Source: Candidatus Kuenenia stuttgartensis
Lineage (GTDB): Bacteria; Planctomycetota; Planctomycetia; Planctomycetales; Planctomycetaceae
Assembly (NCBI GenBank): GCA_945904015.1
Contig: CAMDPK010000057.1
Span: 1 to 40,413 of the forward strand
Reading direction: 5' to 3'
Length of the DNA stretch: 40,413 bases
Made by a program: the position numbers and the translations under genes. Shown in pieces: positions 25,469 through 31,636 of the stretch (positions are counted from its first letter, which is position 1; every line of letters starts with the position of its first letter). A model generated the notes under the pieces. It worked only from the letters and a program-made list of their open reading frames with translations, was not told the origin of the DNA and ran no database searches.

Positions 25469-26224
25469 ATGCCGCGAATGCTCATCACGCTCTGCACGTT
25501 CAACGAGTGCGAGAACCTGCCCAAGCTGATCCCCGACATCCACGCGGTCGCGCCGGATGCGGACGTGTTGGTGATTGATGACAACTCGCCCGACGGGACC
25601 GGACGGTTGGCCGATGAGCTGGCGACCCAAGACTCGCGGATCAAAGTTCTGCATCGGGCCGGCAAGTTAGGACTCGGCACCGCGACGGTTGCCGGATTTC
25701 GATTCGCCATCGAACAGGGCTACGAGCAAGTGCTCAACATGGATGCCGACTTCAGTCATCATCCGCGGCATCTGCCGGCGATCCGCGACTGCCTGAACCG
25801 CGTCGATGTCGCGATTGGCTCGCGCTACGTCCCCGGCGGCGGAGTGGTCGGTTGGAATTGGCGGCGGCACTTCATGAGCCGCGGCATCAATTTTTACGCG
25901 CGGCTGTTTCTCGGCCTGCGAACGCGCGACAACAGTGGCAGCTTCCGCTGTTATCGAGTCGCCAAGTTGGCCGAGATCGACTGGAGCCGCATTCGTGCTC
26001 GCGGCTACGCCTTTCAGGAAGAGTTGCTGTACCGCTGCCGCGCCGTCGGTTGCTCGTTCGAGGAAACGCCGATCACGTTCGAGGATCGCCGCTTCGGCAC
26101 GTCGAAGATCAACTGGAAAGAGTCCGTCGCCGCGTTGTGGGTGATTTTTCGGCTGGGTCTCGACAGACTGTGTCGCGTGCCTGTGCGTGCCCCTCACCCC
26201 TCGCCCCTCACCCCTCGCCCCTAG
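25469..26224 (+). CDS. Polyprenol-phosphate mannose synthase-like glycosyltransferase (GT2)
   Basis: A 251-residue GT2 enzyme of the DPM1 type, which transfers mannose (or another sugar) from a GDP/UDP donor to polyprenyl phosphate at the cytoplasmic face. Motifs are LITLCTFNECENLPKL at 5-20, DDNSPDGT at 37-44, MDADFSHHP at 91-99 (the DxD-like metal site) and RFGTSKINWKES near the end. It lacks the C-terminal transmembrane segments of longer relatives. No Shine-Dalgarno precedes the ATG because a palindromic element ends 5 nt upstream. The last about 10 residues (APHPSPLTPRP) are encoded by a 14-nt direct repeat rather than by family sequence. The histidine kinase gene starts two bases after the stop. 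Confidence 0.9.
   Translation: MPRMLITLCTFNECENLPKLIPDIHAVAPDADVLVIDDNSPDGTGRLADELATQDSRIKVLHRAGKLGLGTATVAGFRFAIEQGYEQVLNMDADFSHHPRHLPAIRDCLNRVDVAIGSRYVPGGGVVGWNWRRHFMSRGINFYARLFLGLRTRDNSGSFRCYRVAKLAEIDWSRIRARGYAFQEELLYRCRAVGCSFEETPITFEDRRFGTSKINWKESVAALWVIFRLGLDRLCRVPVRAPHPSPLTPRP
26190..26224. repeat. 14-nt direct repeat at the glycosyltransferase stop
   Basis: The unit CCCCTCACCCCTCG occurs at 26190-26203 and 26204-26217, followed by a partial third unit ending in the TAG stop. It encodes the C-terminal Pro-rich tail of the glycosyltransferase and immediately precedes the kinase ATG. It looks like one arm of a low-complexity element. Confidence 0.75.
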
Positions 26225-26226
26225 CC

Positions 26227-27246
26227 ATGTCTTACGCCCGCAAACGTCGCACGCTGCATTTGCCGATCACGCTGAGCATCGTCTTGATGGTGCTCAACGT
26301 CGTGCTGATGGTCTGTTGGATCGTCCTGCTGGCGAATTGGAGTGCCTGGAGCGCACTGACGATCGGGACGGTCGTGTTCGCACTGATCTTGGTGGTCTCT
26401 GGGTTTTATTTGTTCCTGACCGTGAAAGAGGTGCGGCTCAATCAGCGGCAGTCGAACTTCATCGACAGCGTGACGCACGAGTTGAAGACGCCGATCGCCT
26501 CGCTGCGGCTGTATCTCGACACGCTGCGGATGCGGCATGTTGAGCCTCGGCAGCAGGAAGAGTTTTTGAAGGTCATGGACGGCGAGTTGATCCGGCTGGA
26601 TCACTTGATCAACCAGTTGTTGGAGGTCGCTCGGCTGGACGCGATCGGGCAGGAGGCGGACCCAGAGGACATCGAACTCGAACCGCTGCTGCATCGCTGC
26701 GCCGAACTGGCGGCTCGGCATCACAAACAAGTCGTGGACGAGGTCTTCACGTTCGACATCGAGCCGGCGGTGATCCGAGCGAGGCGGATGCCGCTGGAGA
26801 TGATCTTCGGAAACTTGATCGACAACGCGATCAAGTACGGCGGAAATCCACCGCGAATCGACGTGCAAGTCCGCCTGACCGAAGACAGCCGAGTCATCAC
26901 GCAGATCACCGACAACGGCGAAGGAGTCGCTCCGCACCTGCGCAGCCGCATCTTCAAAATCTTTTACCGAGGCGGCAGCGAACTGGAACGCCGGCAGAAA
27001 GGGACCGGCGTCGGCCTGTACATCGTGCGAACGCTGGTCGGTTTGCTCAAAGGCAAGGTGCGCGTGCTGAATCGGCAAGTTGGGTCGGGCAGCCTGTTCG
27101 AGGTCAACCTTCCCGGCCGAGCGATCATCAGTGAGTCGCTCGACTCGTCGTCGTCAGAAGTCTCCGGTGAGCCGGAGGGCGTCAGCCCCCGGACCATCTC
27201 AAATTTCAAATCTCAAATTTCAGATCTCAAATCGTCCGGGGGCTGA
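26227..27246 (+). CDS. Membrane histidine kinase
   Basis: A 339-residue sensor kinase. The start at 26227 follows the glycosyltransferase TAG by two bases, so translation is probably by coupling; no ribosome site is visible. Two close transmembrane segments (about 12-36 and 44-66) leave almost no periplasmic sensor loop. HisKA begins at FIDSVTHELKTPIASL with phospho-acceptor His84. The ATPase domain has the N box NLIDNAIKYGG, G1 DNGEGVAP and G2 KGTGVGLYIV. The short loop suggests it senses the membrane or acts with another protein. The last about 26 residues (from GEPEGVSPRTI) are encoded by a palindromic repeat and are not kinase sequence. It is paired with the regulator gene 57 nt downstream. 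Confidence 0.94.
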   Translation: MSYARKRRTLHLPITLSIVLMVLNVVLMVCWIVLLANWSAWSALTIGTVVFALILVVSGFYLFLTVKEVRLNQRQSNFIDSVTHELKTPIASLRLYLDTLRMRHVEPRQQEEFLKVMDGELIRLDHLINQLLEVARLDAIGQEADPEDIELEPLLHRCAELAARHHKQVVDEVFTFDIEPAVIRARRMPLEMIFGNLIDNAIKYGGNPPRIDVQVRLTEDSRVITQITDNGEGVAPHLRSRIFKIFYRGGSELERRQKGTGVGLYIVRTLVGLLKGKVRVLNRQVGSGSLFEVNLPGRAIISESLDSSSSEVSGEPEGVSPRTISNFKSQISDLKSSGG

Positions 27247-27262
27247 CGTCGCCCGGCTCGCC
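27166..27262. repeat. Inverted repeat forming the kinase C-terminus
   Basis: The 29-nt left arm (27166-27194, GGTGAGCCGGAGGGCG...) is an imperfect inverse of 27234-27262, with about four mismatches. The spacer is a run of TCTCAAATTT-type direct words. The left arm and spacer are translated as the last residues of the kinase, and its TGA lies in the right arm (27244-27246). Confidence 0.9.
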
Positions 27263-27302
27263 AGTTGGTTTGCGGGCATTGCCCGTGTCAGGCGCACGTT
27301 TC

Positions 27303-28031
27303 ATGCGAATCTTGATCGTCGAGGATGAATCCGCACTGGCGGACGGCTTGAAGTTCAACTTCGAGCAGGAAGGCTTTGAAGCGGTTGTCGCCGGCGACGG
27401 AGATGTCGCGCTCAAGGCCTTCCGCCAGGCCGAGTCGCGGTTCAATCTCGTGTTGCTGGATTTGATGCTGCCGGGAATGAGCGGCTACGACATCTGTCGC
27501 GAGATTCGGCTGATCGACAAGCAAGTGCCAATCCTGGTCCTCAGCGCACGCACGCTCAGCGAGGATCGCACGGCCGGGTTCGACGCTGGCTGCGATCAAT
27601 ACATGAGCAAACCCTTCAATCTGAAGGAACTACTCAGCCGAGTTCGCAACTTGATCGAGCGGCACCCGATCGACAACTCGTCGCTGCCGGCCGTGCCACG
27701 CGAACCGGAACTGGAGTCAGACGTCCGTCAGTTCGGCGACGCCAAGATCGACTTCAGCCGCTTCGAGCTGACGGTTCACGGTCAAACGCACGACTTGACC
27801 ACGATGGAAGTGCAACTGTTGCGGTACTTCCTGGACAACGACGGCAAAGTGCTGTCGCGCGGACAAATCCTGGAGGACGTGTGGGGCAGCGATTCGAACG
27901 TGATGCCACGGACCATCGACAACTTCGTGCTGCGGCTCCGCAAGCTGATCGAGCCAAATCCGTCGGCCCCGCGCCACATCCTGTCCGTGCGAGGCACCGG
28001 CTACCGCTTCCTCACCAAGCCGGAAGCGTGA
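27303..28031 (+). CDS. OmpR/PhoB-family response regulator
   Basis: A 242-residue two-component regulator starting at ATG 27303 (MRILIVEDESALADGL). The receiver domain has the acidic pair Glu7/Asp8, phospho-acceptor Asp53 in LLDLMLPGM, the Ser81 switch and Lys103 in MSKPFNLKELL. The C-terminal winged helix ends with the usual PRTIDNFVLRLRKLIE recognition region and SVRGTGYRFL wing. It should be the cognate partner of the kinase gene just upstream, binding DNA as a dimer on phosphorylation. Targets cannot be told from the sequence. Its TGA is two bases before a GGGCAGGTT element. Confidence 0.96.
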   Translation: MRILIVEDESALADGLKFNFEQEGFEAVVAGDGDVALKAFRQAESRFNLVLLDLMLPGMSGYDICREIRLIDKQVPILVLSARTLSEDRTAGFDAGCDQYMSKPFNLKELLSRVRNLIERHPIDNSSLPAVPREPELESDVRQFGDAKIDFSRFELTVHGQTHDLTTMEVQLLRYFLDNDGKVLSRGQILEDVWGSDSNVMPRTIDNFVLRLRKLIEPNPSAPRHILSVRGTGYRFLTKPEA

Positions 28032-28033
28032 CC

Positions 28034-28087
28034 GTGGGGCAGGTTTGTAACCTGCCCGTGTGTTGGCAGGTTAAAAACCTGCCCCAC
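28034..28087. repeat. GGGCAGGTT double-hairpin element (diverged copy)
   Basis: The left arm at 28034-28058 has loop TGT instead of TTC. The right arm is diverged at its inner end (TTGGCAGGTTAAAAACC) and ends GCCCCAC at 28087. It lies two bases after the regulator stop and 7 nt from the convergent membrane-protein stop. The divergence suggests an older copy. Confidence 0.9.
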
Positions 28088-28094
28088 GAGACCG

Positions 28095-28664
28095 CTACTT
28101 CTTCTTTTTCTTGGCCTTCGTGTCCTTGGCTTTCTTTTTTGGAGCCTCTTCTTCTTCCTCCTCGTCCTCCATGTCCAGGTCCGCGAATTCATCGTCGCCG
28201 AGATCGAAGTCGGCGGTCTCGGCGCTGTCGATCGATTCCTCGTCGAGGTCGAACTCGGAACCTTCTGCGGCTTCCTCAAACTCGTCGCCTTCATCGGCAC
28301 CGGGCTTGATGCCTTCGCGTTCGAAGGCGTCGATGTCCTCTTCCTCGAAGCTTTCGCCGCGCGGAGTCTTGGGCGTTTCGACTCCTGCCTGTGCAGCGAC
28401 GCCTTCACCGTCCTCGCCAGCCTCAGCTTCCTCGGACTTCTTGCCTTTGTTGGGATCGTCGTAGAACGCGACCGCGTACAGCAGCGGCCAAACCACCGCC
28501 GCCAGCAAGACCAGCAAGCCCGTTGAGACCACGGCGATGCCCAACAGCGGCTTGTTCCAAAGGTCGTGCCGTGGAACGGTCAAGGCCGTCCCCAGCAAAT
28601 AACACAAGTAGCCCCCCGGCACCGCGGCGACGAGCGACAGCAGAATCAGATGCAGCTTTCTCAC
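28095..28664 (-). CDS. Membrane protein with long acidic tail ending in poly-lysine
   Basis: A 189-residue protein with a GTG start (a GGAAA lies about 7 nt upstream). Two hydrophobic spans occupy residues about 5-29 and 40-67. The remainder is extremely acidic (EEEDIDAFEREG, DLDEESIDSAETADFDLGDD, MEDEEEEEE) and then switches to a basic end (KKKAKDTKAKKKKK). No catalytic motif is present. The acidic and basic segments could bind each other, cations or ribosomal and nucleoid components, but this is only inference. It is convergent with the response regulator. I do not recognise the family. Confidence 0.75.
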   Translation of the reverse strand: MRKLHLILLSLVAAVPGGYLCYLLGTALTVPRHDLWNKPLLGIAVVSTGLLVLLAAVVWPLLYAVAFYDDPNKGKKSEEAEAGEDGEGVAAQAGVETPKTPRGESFEEEDIDAFEREGIKPGADEGDEFEEAAEGSEFDLDEESIDSAETADFDLGDDEFADLDMEDEEEEEEAPKKKAKDTKAKKKKK

Positions 28665-28705
28665 GGTCGGTTTCCGGCAAGGTCGGACGGCGAATCTCAG
28701 GACAT

Positions 28706-28799
28706 CAAGCTAGACGGAGGCTCCCCGATCCGGCAAGAGCCTGGTTCGAGACACACCATTCCGTGTCTTCGACTTCGGAGCCACGACGGCTCCAGCTTG
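28706..28799. repeat. Imperfect inverted repeat (CAAGCT...GGCTCC)
   Basis: CAAGCTAGACGGAGGCTCC at the left is matched in inverse by GGAGCCACGACGGCTCC plus AGCTTG at the right. The right arm is itself a hairpin (GGAGCC, loop ACGAC). It lies in the 304-nt divergent gap between the membrane protein and cinA, which contains no gene. Confidence 0.6.
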
Positions 28800-28856
28800 C
28801 GAAAACTTCTCGCCGCTTGAGCCACACGGATGACCGATACGACCGGCCGCGACGGC

Positions 28857-28962
28857 ACAGAAGGCAGAATGCAAAAGGCAAAAGGCAGCGAGGGCAGACA
28901 GGATGGCGGTCATTCATCAACATGCCGCTCTGACTGCCTTTTGCCTTCCGCCTTCTGACTTC
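28857..28962. repeat. Inverted pair of AAAAGGCA-type words before cinA
   Basis: The left arm ACAGAAGGCAGAATGC followed by AAAAGGCAAAAGGCAG is matched in inverse by CTGCCTTTTGCCTTCC followed by GCCTTCTGACTTC. The right arm ends about 7 nt before the cinA ATG, and no Shine-Dalgarno remains there. Confidence 0.8.
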
Positions 28963-28968
28963 CCAACC

Positions 28969-30180
28969 ATGCACGCTGAAATCATCGCCATCGGGACCGA
29001 ACTGACCACCGGAGCCAAGCTGGACACGAACAGCCAGTGGCTGAGCATCGAACTCGCCTCGGTCGGCATTCCGGTCTTGCTGCACACGACCGTCGCCGAT
29101 GACCTGCCGGCAAATTTGGAAACTCTGCGAGCGGCCGTGCGGCGATCGGACATCGTGCTCATCAGCGGTGGACTTGGCCCAACGCTCGACGATCTCACGC
29201 GACAGGTCTTGGCCGAGCTAGCCGGAGTGGAACTGGTGCTGCATGAGCCAAGCTTGCAGCACATCCGCGACATGTTCGCCAAACGCAAACGAATCATGCC
29301 GGAGCGCAACGTCATCCAAGCGATGTTTCCCGCCGGAAGCGAACCAATCGACAACCCGCATGGCAGCGCGCCGGGAATTTGGTGGGAATTTCCGCGGCCA
29401 GACGGGTCGAACTGTCTCATCGCCGCGATGCCGGGCGTTCCCAGCGAGATGAAGCCCATGTTCCGCGATCGCGTGCTGCCGCGACTTCCACGCTCCGACA
29501 AAGTCATCCGCCGCGCGCGAGTCAATTGCTACGGAGTCGGCGAATCGGCCTGCGAAGAGATGCTCGGCGACGTGACCGCTCGCGGCCGAGACCCCGAAGT
29601 CGGCATCACCGTCCACGAAGGAACGATCACGCTCCGCATCGAAGCTCACGGCGCGACCGAGTCCGAATGTGACGCGAAGATCGCCGCCACGAAACAACTG
29701 ATTCACGAGCGACTCGGCGAACTCGTCTTCGGCGAAGAGGACGAACAACTCGAAGAGATCATCGTCCGCGAGTTGAACCGCCGAGGTCAGACGGTCGCGT
29801 TCGCCGACGAAGTCACAGGCGGAGTGCTGTCGTTGTGGCTGACGGCTGTACCAGACAGCGAGACCTGTTTTTTGGGCGGAGTGATTGGCTCCGCCGTGGG
29901 GCAGGTTTTCAACCTGCCCGTTCCGGCCGGGCAGGTTGAAAACCTGCCCCACGAACGCGCTCGCCAACTGGCACAACAAACCCGCGAGCGATTCGGCTCT
30001 GACTTCGCGATTGCGATTGCCGGCTCATTGAAGACGGATGGAATCCCTCGACTCGGCCTCGCGCTGGCGGACTCGAACGGAGTCGAAGTGCAGGAGCACA
30101 TTCCCGTCGCCGATATCTCGTTTGCCCGCAACCGCGCAGCGAAGTCGGCCCTCGATCTGCTGCGGCTACGCCAATCGTAG
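28969..30180 (+). CDS. cinA: CinA-family protein with a repeat-invaded C-terminal domain
   Basis: About 403 residues, a usual CinA length. The start is ATG 28969, where similarity begins (MHAEIIAIGTELTTGAKLDTNSQ). The N-terminal MoaB/COG1058 domain is intact: VLISGGLGPTLDDLTRQVLAE, then NPHGSAPGIW and AMPGVPSEMKPM. The C-terminal domain should be a nicotinamide-nucleotide amidase, but the usual ESCTGG nucleophile motif reads DEVTGG, so the catalytic Ser/Cys are missing. Right after FLGGVIGSA it contains 19 codons (VGQVFNLPVPAGQVENLPH) encoded by a GGGCAGGTT element instead of the conserved 'YSNEAK' segment. The TAG stop is part of another element. Amidase activity is probably lost; the pyrophosphatase-like N-domain may still work. 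Confidence 0.88.
   Translation: MHAEIIAIGTELTTGAKLDTNSQWLSIELASVGIPVLLHTTVADDLPANLETLRAAVRRSDIVLISGGLGPTLDDLTRQVLAELAGVELVLHEPSLQHIRDMFAKRKRIMPERNVIQAMFPAGSEPIDNPHGSAPGIWWEFPRPDGSNCLIAAMPGVPSEMKPMFRDRVLPRLPRSDKVIRRARVNCYGVGESACEEMLGDVTARGRDPEVGITVHEGTITLRIEAHGATESECDAKIAATKQLIHERLGELVFGEEDEQLEEIIVRELNRRGQTVAFADEVTGGVLSLWLTAVPDSETCFLGGVIGSAVGQVFNLPVPAGQVENLPHERARQLAQQTRERFGSDFAIAIAGSLKTDGIPRLGLALADSNGVEVQEHIPVADISFARNRAAKSALDLLRLRQS
29896..29952. repeat. GGGCAGGTT double-hairpin element inside cinA
   Basis: 25-nt arms at 29896-29920 and 29928-29952 are identical to those at 21570 and 25393, with a 7-nt spacer. At 57 bp it is exactly 19 codons, so it stays in frame in cinA. No stop arises in the frame used. 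Confidence 0.95.
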
Positions 30181-30292
30181 CCCTGTTGCTCCGCGACAGG
30201 ACCGCCGAATGTCGAGCGGCCCTTCCGACGTCTCACAGCTTCATCGAGGTCTTTGGCCCTTCGGCTTTCCTGTCGCGGAGCGACAGGGCTAC
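30177..30292. repeat. Double-hairpin element shared by the cinA and pepT stops
   Basis: The outer GTAGCCCTGT (from 30177) and its inverse end ACAGGGCTAC (to 30292) flank two hairpins: stem CCTGTTGC with loop TCC at 30182-30200 and stem CCTGTCGC with loop GGA at 30269-30287. The outer TAG of each arm is the stop codon of a flanking gene: 30178-30180 for cinA and 30289-30291 (minus strand) for pepT. Confidence 0.9.
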
Positions 30293-31524
30293 TCCTCTTC
30301 GCGGCCCCACGCGATTGCCAACTGAACCAGGACGTTGACGGCAGATTGCATCTCTTCCAGGCTCGTCCATTCCAGCGGCGAGTGCGGATTGTGTTCGCCG
30401 GTCGAAAGGTTCGGAGTCGGCAGCCCCAGCGCGGTCAGCATCGATCCATCCGTGCCGCCACGAATGATCGAGAGTTGCGGCTCGATTCCAGCCGCTTCGG
30501 TGGCTTCCACCGCTTTCGAGATCGCTCGTGGTTCTTTGGCGAGACCCTCGCGCATGTTGCGGTACTGCTGTTTGATCGTGACGTCGATGCTGGCCTTGGG
30601 ATTCGCTTTCCGTTGATCGGACGCGATCCGTTCGAGCAGGCTCGCGTATTCAGACAATTGTTCAACCTCGAAGTCCCGCAGAATCATGCGAGCTTCCGCG
30701 CGAGCGACTCCCCCTTCGATCGAATACGGATGAATGAAACCCTCACGGCCATCGGTCGTTTCCGGGCTGAGATGATCGCTCGGCAGCGCGGCGATGAAGC
30801 TGGACAGAATGCGGATCGCATTGACCATCGCTCCTTTGCCGACCGACGGATGTATGTTGATGCCGGTGACGGTCACGATCGCGAGATCCGCCGAGAAGGT
30901 CTCATTGTCAATTTTGCCTTGTCCGTCGCCGTCCAACGTGTAGGCACACGCCGCGCCGATTTCGTTCAGGCTCAGGTGCTGAGTCCCTCGGCCGATCTCT
31001 TCATCGCAGGTGAAGACCAACCGAATCGGGCCGTGAGCCAGGTCGCGGCGTTTCATCAATTGCTCGGCGGCGGACATGATGACCGCAACACCCGCTTTGT
31101 CGTCGGCCCCTAGCAGCGTCGTGCCGTCGGACGTGATGATTGTCCCGCCCAGCAAGTTGCAGAGATCGGGGTTCTCTTCGCCGCGAATGACTTTCGTCGG
31201 ATCACCCGGCAGGACGAGATCGCTGCCGTCGTACTCGCGATGCACGATCGGTTTGACGTTCGTGCCCGATGTCTCCGGAGACGTATCGACGTGGGCGACC
31301 CACGCGATTGTCGGCGCGTGATGCGTGACCGTTTGCGGGATCGTCGCCAGCACGACGCCGTGTTTGCTGAGCGAGATATCCTTGAGTCCGAGCTGCTTGC
31401 ACTCGTCCGCCAGCAAGCGGCTGAGATCAAGCTGTTTAGCGGTGCTCGGCGAAGACTCGCTGTGGTCGTCGGCTTGCGTGTCGATCTGGACGTACTTCAG
31501 AAATCGGTCGAGAAGTTCAGGCAT
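30289..31524 (-). CDS. pepT: Peptidase T (tripeptide aminopeptidase)
   Basis: A 411-residue M20-family zinc aminopeptidase that removes the N-terminal residue from tripeptides in the cytosol. The start at 31524 is supported by GGGGAA upstream and by the typical opening MPELLDRFLKYVQIDTQAD. Zinc ligands and catalytic residues are in place: AWVAHVDTSPE with His78 and Asp80, GADDKAGVAVIM with the Asp141/142 pair, and TCDEEIGRG with Glu175/176. Length and motifs match E. coli PepT. It follows kdgK after a 110-nt gap holding a repeat. Its TAG stop is contributed by a palindromic element shared with cinA. Confidence 0.96.
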   Translation of the reverse strand: MPELLDRFLKYVQIDTQADDHSESSPSTAKQLDLSRLLADECKQLGLKDISLSKHGVVLATIPQTVTHHAPTIAWVAHVDTSPETSGTNVKPIVHREYDGSDLVLPGDPTKVIRGEENPDLCNLLGGTIITSDGTTLLGADDKAGVAVIMSAAEQLMKRRDLAHGPIRLVFTCDEEIGRGTQHLSLNEIGAACAYTLDGDGQGKIDNETFSADLAIVTVTGINIHPSVGKGAMVNAIRILSSFIAALPSDHLSPETTDGREGFIHPYSIEGGVARAEARMILRDFEVEQLSEYASLLERIASDQRKANPKASIDVTIKQQYRNMREGLAKEPRAISKAVEATEAAGIEPQLSIIRGGTDGSMLTALGLPTPNLSTGEHNPHSPLEWTSLEEMQSAVNVLVQLAIAWGREEE

Positions 31525-31539
31525 GAGGTTCCCCAGTTT

Positions 31540-31636
31540 GAAAAACGGTATCACCCGCCGCGGCGGGTCGGCCATCGGCTCACGGCGTACGGCCGAAAGC
31601 CGATGGCCGACAGCCGATCGCCGTTATACCGTTTTA
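31540..31636. repeat. Nested inverted repeat carrying the kdgK stop
   Basis: The outer AAAACGGTATCAC near 31540-31554 pairs with the inverse GTTATACCGTTTT (to 31635). An inner 14-bp perfect inverted repeat GTCGGCCATCGGCT (31567-31580) pairs with 31598-31611. The kdgK stop TAA (31634-31636, minus strand) is the outer edge of the element. The half element at 20828-20887 is related. Confidence 0.85.

Noticed and set aside
21570-29952. Repeated palindromes considered as a CRISPR array
   Set aside because: The copies are kilobases apart, come as inverted pairs and lie in or next to genes; there is no regular repeat-spacer pattern and no cas gene.
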